A stretch of 8,717 nt of DNA from an uncultured Collinsella sp. (GTDB lineage Bacteria; Actinomycetota; Coriobacteriia; Coriobacteriales; Coriobacteriaceae): contig CABQLI010000082.1 of NCBI GenBank assembly GCA_902464965.1, positions 1-8,717 of the forward strand, in the 5' to 3' direction. The position numbers and the translations under genes are program-made. Under the pieces are notes generated by a model. The model ran no database searches. It was not told the origin of the DNA and worked only from the letters and a program-made list of their open reading frames with translations. Below, one piece after another: positions 1 through 5,678 of the stretch; position 1 is the first letter of the stretch, and each line of letters opens with the position of its first letter.

Positions 1-48
1 GGACTCTTAATCCCAAGGTCCAGGGTTCGACCCCCTGACGGCCCACCA
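1..48 (+). tRNA. tRNA-Lys (anticodon CTT), 3' part only
   Basis: The window opens inside the anticodon arm. The anticodon CTT is at 6-8 in a seven-base loop (4-10), with A at 9 following the anticodon. A five-base variable region (16-20) precedes a T arm with stem CAGGG/CCCTG (21-25 and 33-37) around the loop TTCGACC (26-32). The acceptor 3' strand ACGGCCC (38-44), the discriminator A45 and an encoded CCA (46-48) complete it. The D arm and the 5' acceptor strand lie left of the window, where the acceptor should read GGGCCGT. CTT reads the lysine codon AAG. Confidence 0.88.
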
Positions 49-57
49 AAGCAAGTT

Positions 58-89
58 AAGACGGTCAACGAAAGTTGGCCGTCTTTTTT
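58..89 (+). terminator. Rho-independent terminator of the tRNA-Lys transcript
   Basis: A 12-bp stem (58-69 with 74-85, one G-T wobble) closes a GAAA tetraloop (70-73) and runs directly into six T residues (84-89). It starts ten bases after the tRNA CCA, so it ends the tRNA transcription unit. Confidence 0.9.
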
Positions 90-94
90 GTTGA

Positions 95-120
95 CCTTTC
101 ATGGGGTCGAACCCGAAAGG
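95..120. repeat. hairpin containing an inverted copy of the tRNA T-arm core
   Basis: CCTTTC (95-100) pairs with GAAAGG (115-120), and GGG (104-106) with CCC (112-114), leaving a three-base bulge. The inner GGGGTCGAACCC (103-114) is the exact reverse complement of GGGTTCGACCCC in the tRNA T arm (23-34). It does not extend into a full tRNA on either strand. It may be a leftover of an element that used the tRNA end, or chance. Confidence 0.35.
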
Positions 121-142
121 GCGCGGAGCTGAGGAAACTGCA

Positions 143-167
143 CCGTGATTCCCTTAGGGAAACACGG
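143..167. repeat. 25-base imperfect palindrome in the gap downstream of the flavoprotein gene
   Basis: CCGTG (143-147) pairs with CACGG (163-167) and TTCCC (149-153) with GGGAA (157-161), with one A/A mismatch and a TTA loop. It lies downstream of the minus-strand flavoprotein gene and might help end that transcript, but no T run follows it on either strand. A second weak pairing, on the minus strand AGCCCC with GGGGCT, encloses about 170-220 and is followed by only three T residues. No convincing terminator for the flavoprotein gene is visible. Confidence 0.35.
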
Positions 168-263
168 CTAAAGCCCCATAAACGTGCTCTCCATATGAGA
201 ATTATGCTCACGGGGCTCGATGCATGTTGAGAAGTTGTGATCAAACTCAAAGTGAGAATCGAT

Positions 264-1790
264 TTAGTCTGCTCGATAGTGCGATCCGAGACTTTCGGTT
301 CGCTTACGCATGGCTTTGATCATTTCCTGTGCTAGTTGAATCTGCGATTGCAGGCGGGCGAGGGCTGCGACGTCGCTGTCCTGGGCTTTCTGTGCGCTCA
401 AGGTCGTTGCCTCCGTCTTCAAGCCCTCAAGGTCGTGTAGTGCCTCGGATAGACCCGTCTCGGTGCGGTTGATCATGCAATAGGTGCTCATCGTGTGCTT
501 AAGGCTGTGTGTCAGGCGTTCGGCATCTGTTGTGGCAATGCCGTACTGGGGGAGGGCGATATCCACCTTCGGGGCTGTCTCAGGCTCTATCTGCGCTGCA
601 AGGGCTGCCGATGCGCCTGCGATGCGCCCGAACACGATGCCGTTGGCGCTTGACAAGCCACCGATGCGGTCGGCGCCGTGCATACCGCCTGTTGCCTCGC
701 CGCAGGCGTAGAGGCCCTCAACACCCGTGTATGCGGTCTTATCGATCTTGATGCCGCCGTTAGCAGCGTGGGCATACATCGCAACGCGCATCTCGTCAGC
801 CGGGGCGATGCCGTGCTCGTCTTGCAGCCAGGTGGCAAAGGTCTGCACAAACTCTGGGACATCCTCGCGGGGGAAGTCGTAGCGGAGCGCCAGGCCTTCG
901 ACGCCTGCCTGATCGATGGCAAGATCGATAGCGCGGGAGGCCAAGCGTGACGTGAAAGGACCATATCCAGAGCGCTGCTCGAGCAGGTTGTCCAGCTTGT
1001 CGTCGGCAATATCTGCCGGCTGGTCTACATGTACGTAGCGCCAGGTTTTCTCGTTGAAGACCAGGTTGCGCTTGGGCTCGATGAAGCCGGGCATCATCTG
1101 CATGAACTCTATATTAGTAAGCGATGCGCCGTGCGCCAGCGCGATGGCCTGCGAGGAGCTGAGCACATCAGCCGACGTAAGGCTGCGCTCGAACAGGCCG
1201 CCTGTGCCACCGGCTGCGATGATCGTGGCCTTGGCAGCAAAGGGCACCATTCGATTTTCGGTGAGGTCGTAGAGCACGGTTCCGGTTATTCTGCCGTTCG
1301 TGTCCTCAACAAGGTCGATAAGCTCATGGCGGGGGAGCAGACGAATGCCGAGCGACTCGATCCGGGCTGTCAGAGCGTTCTCAAGGGGCTTGCGGGTGAG
1401 GCCGCGCCACATGCGCGTTTTGTGGTCAAAGCAGGGGATAAACTGCTTTTGCTGAGCGCTCTCAGCGTTTTGCGGACGCTTGAGCTCAACGCCCAGGTCT
1501 TGCTCGAGCCATTCAATTGCCTGGGGAATGCCGTGGACAAACGTCTGGACAAGCTCGGGGTCGGCGACACCGCCGCCGACGGTCTGGATGGTGTCGATGA
1601 GGTCCTGCTCATCGTCTTCGTCGACGGGGCCAATAAGGCCGAGGCCCCAGGTTCCGGGGAAGAAGCTCGATCCACTCATAGTCTTGCCGGCGCTTGCCAC
1701 AGTGACGGTTGCACCCGTGCGTGCCGCTTCGATGGCGGCGCAAAGGCCCGCAATGCCAGAACCAATTACCAGTACATCAGTCGATTCCAT
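264..1790 (-). CDS. FAD-binding protein of the L-aspartate oxidase / fumarate reductase flavoprotein family
   Basis: A 508-residue soluble flavoprotein. The Rossmann FAD motif GSGIAG is at residues 10-15, a second FAD-site segment AAGGTGG at 192-198, and the family signature HAANGGI (341-347) ... GLYACGEATGGMHGADRIGG (359-378) is well kept, including H341, H371 and R375. R282 in SRLASRAID fits the substrate arginine region. The helical C-terminal domain ends in the family-like ESLGSHYRAD. No His is found near residue 40 for covalent FAD, so FAD is probably bound non-covalently. Two departures: the family QFHP motif reads QMMP (231-234), losing the substrate-binding His of NadB and FrdA, and the C-terminal SRG reads SLG. 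The substrate is therefore uncertain, and a nadB name is not justified. No signal peptide or membrane segment is seen. The ATG at 1790 has AGAAAGGA just upstream; a GTG/ATG start 19 codons earlier lacks one. Single-gene unit; no nadA or nadC neighbour is visible. Confidence 0.85.
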   Translation of the reverse strand: MESTDVLVIGSGIAGLCAAIEAARTGATVTVASAGKTMSGSSFFPGTWGLGLIGPVDEDDEQDLIDTIQTVGGGVADPELVQTFVHGIPQAIEWLEQDLGVELKRPQNAESAQQKQFIPCFDHKTRMWRGLTRKPLENALTARIESLGIRLLPRHELIDLVEDTNGRITGTVLYDLTENRMVPFAAKATIIAAGGTGGLFERSLTSADVLSSSQAIALAHGASLTNIEFMQMMPGFIEPKRNLVFNEKTWRYVHVDQPADIADDKLDNLLEQRSGYGPFTSRLASRAIDLAIDQAGVEGLALRYDFPREDVPEFVQTFATWLQDEHGIAPADEMRVAMYAHAANGGIKIDKTAYTGVEGLYACGEATGGMHGADRIGGLSSANGIVFGRIAGASAALAAQIEPETAPKVDIALPQYGIATTDAERLTHSLKHTMSTYCMINRTETGLSEALHDLEGLKTEATTLSAQKAQDSDVAALARLQSQIQLAQEMIKAMRKRTESLGSHYRAD

Positions 1791-1974
1791 CGGATTCCTT
1801 TCTCGTCCGGCGCATTGTCGCACGGGTGATCGGCAATGGGGTCGCAAAGACTCGGCAAATCGGTAAAGGGCAAATATGGCAGGTGGGCGTCATGGACGCT
1901 CTGACGCTCCATCTCATCACATCTCGTATTTCGCCGCAACTGACATATCGGCATTAGCTACCCTGCGTCAGTGT

Positions 1975-2009
1975 AAAAAAAGAGCCGCCACCTCGAAAGG
2001 TAGCGGCTC
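1975..2009 (-). terminator. Rho-independent terminator after the GGGtGRT gene
   Basis: On the minus strand a 12-bp stem (2009-1998 with 1993-1982, one T-G wobble) closes a TTCG loop and is followed at once by seven T residues (1981-1975). It begins 35 bases after the stop of the GGGtGRT gene and separates that unit from the flavoprotein gene, which must then have its own promoter between 1791 and 1974. No good -35/-10 pair can be named there. Confidence 0.92.
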
Positions 2010-2044
2010 CAAAGCTCAACGATATGAGCATCGCGCGGGCGCGA

Positions 2045-3049
2045 TTAGGCCTTGAGGGCCTCCTCGACGGCGACAGCGCAGGCGACGGTGGCACCGACCA
2101 TGGGGTTGTTGCCCATGCCGATGAGACCCATCATGTCAACGTGCGCAGGCACGGAGGAAGAACCGGCGAACTGGGCGTCGGAGTGCATACGGCCCATGGT
2201 GTCGGTCATGCCGTAAGAGGCAGGGCCGGCGCCCATGTTGTCCGGGTGCAGGGTACGGCCAGTGCCGCCACCAGAAGCGACGGAGAAGTACTTCTTGCCA
2301 GCCTCGATGCGCTCCTTCTTGTAGGTGCCAGCGACGGGGTGCTGGAAGCGCGTGGGGTTGGTGGAGTTACCGGTGATCGAGATGTCGACGTTCTCGTGCC
2401 ACATGATGGCAACGCCCTCGCGGACGTCGTCGGAGCCGTAGCAGTTAACGGCAGCGCGGGGACCATCGGAGTAGGGGATGGTCTCGACGACCTTGAGCTC
2501 GCCCGTGTAGTAGTCGAACTGGGTCTTCACGTAGGTGAAGCCGTTGATGCGGGCGATGATCTGAGCAGCGTCCTTGCCCAGACCGTTGAGGATGACGCGC
2601 AGCGGCTTCTTGCGAGCCTTGTTGGCGTTCAGAGCCAGACCGATGGCGCCCTCAGCGGCAGCGAAGGACTCGTGGCCGGCCAGGAAGGCGAAGCACTCGG
2701 TGTCGTCGGAGAGCAGCATAGCGCCCAGGTTGCCGTGGCCCAGACCGACCTTGCGGTCCTCAGCGACGGAGCCGGGGACGGTGAAGGCCTGGATGCCCTC
2801 GCCGATGATGGCGGCAGCCTCAGAAGCGGACTTGGCGCCACGCTTGACAGCGAGAGCGCAACCGAGGGTGTAGGCCCACTCGGCGTTCTGGAAGGCGATG
2901 GACTGGGTGTTGTTGACGATCTCACGCGGGTTGAAGCCCTTGTCGGTGCAGATCTGCAGAGCTTCCTCGAGGGAGGCGATGCCGTTGTCGGCGAGGCACT
3001 TGTTGATCTTGTCAGCGCGGCGCTCGTAACCTTCGAACGTAACAGTCAT
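2045..3049 (-). CDS. GGGtGRT family protein (function unknown)
   Basis: A 334-residue protein with the name-giving motif GGGTGRTLHPDN at residues 260-271, followed by the very conserved-looking stretches GPASYGMTDTMGRMH (275-289) and MGLIGMGNNPMVGA (307-320). I recognise it as the GGGtGRT family, a full-length cytosolic protein family without assigned activity. Other blocks are GHGNLGAMLLSDDTECFAFLAGHE (104-127, described by position) and GITGNSTNPTRF-like residues around 225-235. Glycine-rich loops suggest nucleotide or cofactor binding, but no Walker or Rossmann motif is clear. Six Cys (18, 34, 64, 119, 203, 324) are scattered and form no CxxC site. The ATG at 3049 is preceded by GGGAGGG. 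It begins 17 bases after the scaffold gene stop, so the two are almost surely one transcript and its role is probably linked to Fe-S handling. That link is an inference from context. Confidence 0.9.
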   Translation of the reverse strand: MTVTFEGYERRADKINKCLADNGIASLEEALQICTDKGFNPREIVNNTQSIAFQNAEWAYTLGCALAVKRGAKSASEAAAIIGEGIQAFTVPGSVAEDRKVGLGHGNLGAMLLSDDTECFAFLAGHESFAAAEGAIGLALNANKARKKPLRVILNGLGKDAAQIIARINGFTYVKTQFDYYTGELKVVETIPYSDGPRAAVNCYGSDDVREGVAIMWHENVDISITGNSTNPTRFQHPVAGTYKKERIEAGKKYFSVASGGGTGRTLHPDNMGAGPASYGMTDTMGRMHSDAQFAGSSSVPAHVDMMGLIGMGNNPMVGATVACAVAVEEALKA

Positions 3050-3067
3050 AGTTATTTCCCTCCCTTT

Positions 3068-3802
3068 CTACTCGTGAACCGGGAACACGCTGGCGACGGA
3101 GTGAGTCTCCTCGTCGGTGCGCGGGTCGATGTACTTGGCAGCGTTCTCCCACTGACCATAGTGGCCCATAGCGCCAGCGATGGCCTCCTCGGGGGTCTTG
3201 CCGGCCTTGACGGCGTCGGTGAACTTGCCGAGGTTCAGGAACTCGAAAGCGATGATCTCGTTCTTGTCGTTGAGAGCCATGCGGGTGACGTAGCCCTGAG
3301 CGAGCTCGAGGTAACGAGCGCCCTTGGCCTTGGTGCCGAACATGGTGCCGACCTGAGAGCGAAGGCCCTTGCCGAGGTCGTCGAGGGAGGCGCCCACGGG
3401 CAGGCCGCCCTCGGAGAACGCGGTCTGGCTGCGGCCGTAAACGATCTGCAGGAAGATCTCGCGCATAGCAACGTTGATGGCGTCGCAGACGAGGTCGGTG
3501 TTGAGGGCCTCGAGGATGGTCTTACCGGGAAGGATCTCGGAAGCCATGGCGGCAGAGTGGGTCATGCCCGAGCAGCCGATGGTCTCAACGAGGGCCTCCT
3601 CGATGATGCCGTCCTTGACGTTCAGCGTGAGCTTGCAGGCGCCCTGCTGAGGTGCGCACCAACCCACACCGTGCGTAAGACCGGAGATGTCGGAAATCTC
3701 CTTAGCCTGGACCCACTTGCCCTCCTCGGGGATGGGTGCGGGGCCGTGGTATGCACCCTTGGCAACGGGGCACATGTTCTCCACTTCCTGTGAGTACTGC
3801 AT
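3068..3802 (-). CDS. NifU-like iron-sulphur cluster scaffold protein
   Basis: A 244-residue protein. Residues about 45-110 resemble the IscU/NifU N-terminal scaffold domain: GWCAPQQGACKLTLNV (47-62), then an acidic strand, then the loop ETIGCSGMTHSAAMASEILPGKT, in which C77 matches the second conserved scaffold Cys. C49 or C56 would be the first ligand and C106 (DLVCDA) a possible third; C11 sits in an N-terminal MCPVAKG. The rest (about 120-244) is a longer C-terminal part with no match I can name, so the protein is about 100 residues longer than plain IscU or SufU. It probably holds or transfers a cluster or persulphide in the cytosol. The chosen ATG at 3802 has GAGAGGAG immediately upstream; the frame is open 28 codons further but without a ribosome site and with unlike sequence. 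First gene of a pair with the GGGtGRT gene. It belongs to the group often labelled simply 'iron-sulphur cluster assembly scaffold protein'. Confidence 0.85.
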   Translation of the reverse strand: MQYSQEVENMCPVAKGAYHGPAPIPEEGKWVQAKEISDISGLTHGVGWCAPQQGACKLTLNVKDGIIEEALVETIGCSGMTHSAAMASEILPGKTILEALNTDLVCDAINVAMREIFLQIVYGRSQTAFSEGGLPVGASLDDLGKGLRSQVGTMFGTKAKGARYLELAQGYVTRMALNDKNEIIAFEFLNLGKFTDAVKAGKTPEEAIAGAMGHYGQWENAAKYIDPRTDEETHSVASVFPVHE

Positions 3803-3895
3803 GCCTCTCCTCTCTATCGTGTTGGCGTCCCGTCTGGGGGTCGTGGCTGGCGATTGCCGGGCGACCCTTCGAAAGGGACATGACATGCAGCCCCT

Positions 3896-3901
3896 ATAAT
3901 A
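3896..3901 (-). promoter_or_regulatory. candidate -10 box for the scaffold/GGGtGRT unit
   Basis: On the minus strand the hexamer TATTAT lies 94 bases upstream of the scaffold start codon, which would give a leader of roughly 85-90 bases. No good TTGACA-like -35 is found 16-19 bases further up; instead the palindrome GAATATTC sits there (around 3917-3924), a position where an activator or repressor could bind. Inference from base pattern only. Confidence 0.35.
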
Positions 3902-4055
3902 CCGCGAAATGCACGGAATATTCGGCGAACGGCTCAGTTTTCGTAGCGAGAAGTCCGGAAGTTTTAATTGAAACGGTTTAACGCTATGTTCTGTGGTTGT
4001 GAACTTCCGTAGAGGGGGTCCGTCTTGGGCAAGCTTTTGGTCGGCTCTTGTAAGT

Positions 4056-4080
4056 GTTGCAGGGGTTGACCTGTTGCAAC
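4056..4080. repeat. interrupted palindrome upstream of the transposase-like gene
   Basis: The stretch contains CAGG/CCTG around a GGTTGA spacer (4060-4073) and ends in the perfect 8-bp palindrome GTTGCAAC (4073-4080), with a second TTGCA at 4057-4061. It could be a binding site for the helix-turn-helix of the downstream protein, or a remnant end of the element. Nothing else supports either idea. Confidence 0.25.
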
Positions 4081-4205
4081 GGTGCCGTTCGCCGCCTGTT
4101 TACTGCCTTTGGCCGCGCGAGTGTATTGTTTTGCGTGAATGTTTTGATGGCACGCTTCAATCGTGCTGTATTGGATGGCAAGCAGATCCCGGCGAAGGGA
4201 GCGCC

Positions 4206-5018
4206 ATGCAGCGCGTTTGGAGAACGGTTACCGGCTTTTACCATGTCTGTGCTCGCGGTGTGGGCAAACAGCTCATCTTTGAGGGTGACGAAGACCGGTG
4301 GGAGTTTTTGGAGCTGATGCGCGAGTGCTGCCGCGAGGAGGGCGTGACGGTTATCGCCTGGTGCCTTATGGGCAATCACGTGCATTTGGTGCTTGCAGAT
4401 TACGAGGACAGGATGAGCGCGGCGATGCACCGTCTGCTTTTGACGTACGCGCGGCGGTTCAATAAACGCACGGGGCGCACAGGCCATCTGTTCCAGAACC
4501 GTTTTGACCGGCGTTCGCTCGATACCGATTGGCAGGTGATGGAGGCTATTCGCTCCGTACACGCCGATCCGCAGGAGGTGGGCATCAGTCTCATTGAGCG
4601 TTATCCCTGGAGCAGCTTTGCGGAGCATTTGTGCGCTTACGACGGTGACGCGGCTGATGTCGCGAGGGGATTTTCTGATCCTTCTTGCGTGCTTGAGCTT
4701 TTTGGTTCTGCCGAGGGCTTTATTGCCCATTCACTTTCGACGCCCGACGGCTGCGATCCAGCGATGCCCGTTCTGGAAGAGACGGAGTGGGAGCGGCATG
4801 CCTTTGCCGAAAAGTTGGCGAAGGGGCTCGGGGTTCCGCTCAACGGGGTTAAAGCCGCGCCGTCGGCGCAGCGCAATATCGTCATTCTTGGATTGCACGA
4901 TGCCGGTTTTACGGTGCGTCAGATTGAGCGATATACGGGGATTGGCAAAAGTACCGTTTCTCGTATCGTGCGTGCCTGTGCACGAACGGCGGTGCAGACT
5001 GGCCGAAACGTGGCGTAG
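4206..5018 (+). CDS. REP-associated (Y1/HUH) transposase-like protein with C-terminal helix-turn-helix
   Basis: A 270-residue protein. Residues 8-140 fit the Y1 transposase domain of the RAYT type: YHVCARG (12-18), the metal-binding pair H58/H60 in GNHVHLVL, YARRFNKRTGRTGHLFQNRF (81-100), and YPWSSF (133-138). Such enzymes cut and join single-stranded DNA at hairpin repeats through a tyrosine in a motif typically like RYIHLNPVKAGI. Here this motif reads IRSVHADPQEVGI, with serine (S117) at the expected tyrosine. Residues about 223-258 look like a helix-turn-helix (TVRQIERYTGIGKSTVSRIV), a domain that would bind DNA. The ATG at 4206 follows GAAGGGAG; upstream in-frame codons encode unlike sequence. 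The frame is intact. It lies alone between two Fe-S units on the other strand, as a mobile or formerly mobile insertion would. No target duplication was recognised. It may be a domesticated DNA-binding protein. Confidence 0.85.
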   Translation: MQRVWRTVTGFYHVCARGVGKQLIFEGDEDRWEFLELMRECCREEGVTVIAWCLMGNHVHLVLADYEDRMSAAMHRLLLTYARRFNKRTGRTGHLFQNRFDRRSLDTDWQVMEAIRSVHADPQEVGISLIERYPWSSFAEHLCAYDGDAADVARGFSDPSCVLELFGSAEGFIAHSLSTPDGCDPAMPVLEETEWERHAFAEKLAKGLGVPLNGVKAAPSAQRNIVILGLHDAGFTVRQIERYTGIGKSTVSRIVRACARTAVQTGRNVA

Positions 5019-5384
5019 GACTGCCTGTGTACCGCAGCTGGGGTCGCCCATATGCCACAACCATTGTTCTAAAAGCTTGGTACGGTAACTGCACTTCTTA
5101 ATATGCATAGAAAAATCGCCATCTTGCATAAAATAACGGCTCGGTCCGGGTTTGCCCGTGCCTACCCCCGTCTGCGCCGTGCAAAAAACAGAGTTTTCAG
5201 CATCGTTTTGCTGTCGGCACCGCCGCAATCTTGCAACATACGGGTCCCGAAGCTATTGATTCCCGCCGTTGCGCCCCCGAAGCACGTGCCTGCGTCCCGT
5301 CAGACCGCGATGTCTGGTCTAAAACACAATATTTATGCGCCTGGAGACGTTGATTAACGCTTCCGATGCGTATACACACAGCTT

Positions 5385-5415
5385 GGCGTGCTGAATACTC
5401 GCAAAAATGCACGCC
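5385..5415. repeat. inverted repeat with 17-base loop
   Basis: GGCGTGC (5385-5391) is the exact reverse complement of GCACGCC (5409-5415), with an A-rich 17-base loop between. It stands at the left edge of the stretch rich in inverted repeats. No function can be assigned. Confidence 0.4.
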
Positions 5416-5425
5416 GCATCCTATG

Positions 5426-5514
5426 GGACCCTTCTGCGGCAGGCGCGAAGCGAGTCGGAGCTCAGCAGAACGGGGCTTGGCGCATTGCTTGGCGGGTCCG
5501 GGGCCCTGCCGCAG
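5426..5514. repeat. two crossing inverted repeats, possible structured RNA
   Basis: CTGCGGCAGG (5434-5443) and CCTGCCGCAG (5505-5514) are perfect 10-bp partners 61 bases apart. GGACCC (5426-5431) pairs with GGGTCC (5494-5499). The two pairings interleave, so they would form a pseudoknot or two exclusive folds if transcribed. The sequence does not match the cores of SRP RNA, tmRNA, RNase P RNA or the common riboswitches as I know them. Confidence 0.35.
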
Positions 5515-5573
5515 GCCTTTGGTGCTGTGGAAAACGCCCATGTTCGCGTCTGCTGTGTGGTAAATGACAGACG

Positions 5574-5610
5574 GAGCGCCGGACGCGCGGACTTCGTGCG
5601 TCCGGCGCTC
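5574..5610. repeat. 16-bp GC-rich hairpin next to the SUF terminator
   Basis: The arms at 5574-5589 and 5595-5610 pair over 16 positions with one G-T wobble, around a GACTT loop. No T run follows on either strand, so it is not a standard terminator. It lies just beyond the sufU terminator in the direction of transcription and could stop read-through, protect the transcript end, or be a REP-like palindrome. Confidence 0.6.
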
Positions 5611-5616
5611 ATTAGG

Positions 5617-5646
5617 AAAAACAGAGCCGCCCGTATCGGGCGGCTC
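5617..5646 (-). terminator. Rho-independent terminator of the suf operon
   Basis: On the minus strand a perfect 10-bp stem (5646-5637 with 5633-5624), GAGCCGCCCG paired with CGGGCGGCTC, closes a three-base loop. It is followed by TG and five T residues (5621-5617). It starts 32 bases after the sufU stop. The outer stem bases GAGCCGC/GCGGCTC are the same as in the terminator at 1975-2009. Confidence 0.9.
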
Positions 5647-5678
5647 GGCAATCAAAAACCTTGGATTCGGAGCATACG

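Larger units (their letters stand above)
3803..4205. other. divergent intergenic region between the scaffold gene and the transposase-like gene
   Basis: About 400 bases, visibly less GC-rich than the flanking genes, with no convincing ORF. It holds the minus-strand promoter and leader of the scaffold/GGGtGRT pair and the upstream sequence of the plus-strand transposase-like gene. In the leader CCCTT (3875-3879) can pair with AAGGG (3883-3887). GCACG (4150-4154) pairs with CGTGC (4162-4166) about 40 bases before the transposase start. No clear promoter for the transposase-like gene could be picked: TTGACC at 4066-4071 has no -10 box at a normal distance. Confidence 0.6.
5019..5678. other. 660-base convergent gap without a convincing gene
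   Basis: Lies between the 3' ends of the transposase-like gene (+) and sufU (-). Open frames here translate to low-complexity, Arg/Ser/Ala-rich strings without recognisable motifs and lack ribosome sites. The left part (5019-5380) shows only weak pairings: ACGGC (5136-5140) with GCCGT (5176-5180), CGGG (5147-5150) with CCCG (5155-5158), and AAAAC/GTTTT (5185-5197). No clear terminator for the plus-strand gene is seen. The right part (5385-5646) is rich in inverted repeats, listed separately, and ends in the sufU terminator. A small RNA or a decayed element is possible. Confidence 0.6.

Noticed and set aside
95..120. A second tRNA gene on the minus strand around the T-arm-like block
   Set aside because: No acceptor stem, D arm or anticodon arm can be folded around it.
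65..250. Minus-strand 61-codon frame after the tRNA
   Set aside because: Starts with TTG, runs into the tRNA terminator stem, and shows no motif or ribosome site.
264..1790. Naming the flavoprotein nadB
   Set aside because: The substrate-binding His is missing and no other NAD synthesis gene is present, so only the family can be given.
2024..3793. Plus-strand open frame of 589 codons opposite the scaffold and GGGtGRT genes
   Set aside because: It mirrors both well-supported minus-strand genes, is made of Gly/Val/Asp/Leu-rich repeats typical of antisense reading of GC-rich codons, and has no ribosome site or domain.
3984..4730. Minus-strand open frame of 248 codons opposite the transposase-like gene
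   Set aside because: Antisense to the recognised Y1 domain; no motif and no ribosome site.
5421..5540. SRP, RNase P or tmRNA gene in the gap
   Set aside because: The conserved cores of these RNAs are absent on both strands as far as can be judged by eye.
5197..5655. Minus-strand open frame of 152 codons in the gap after sufU
   Set aside because: It starts inside the sufU terminator, has no ribosome site, and its product is an Arg/Ala/Ser-rich string without recognisable domain.
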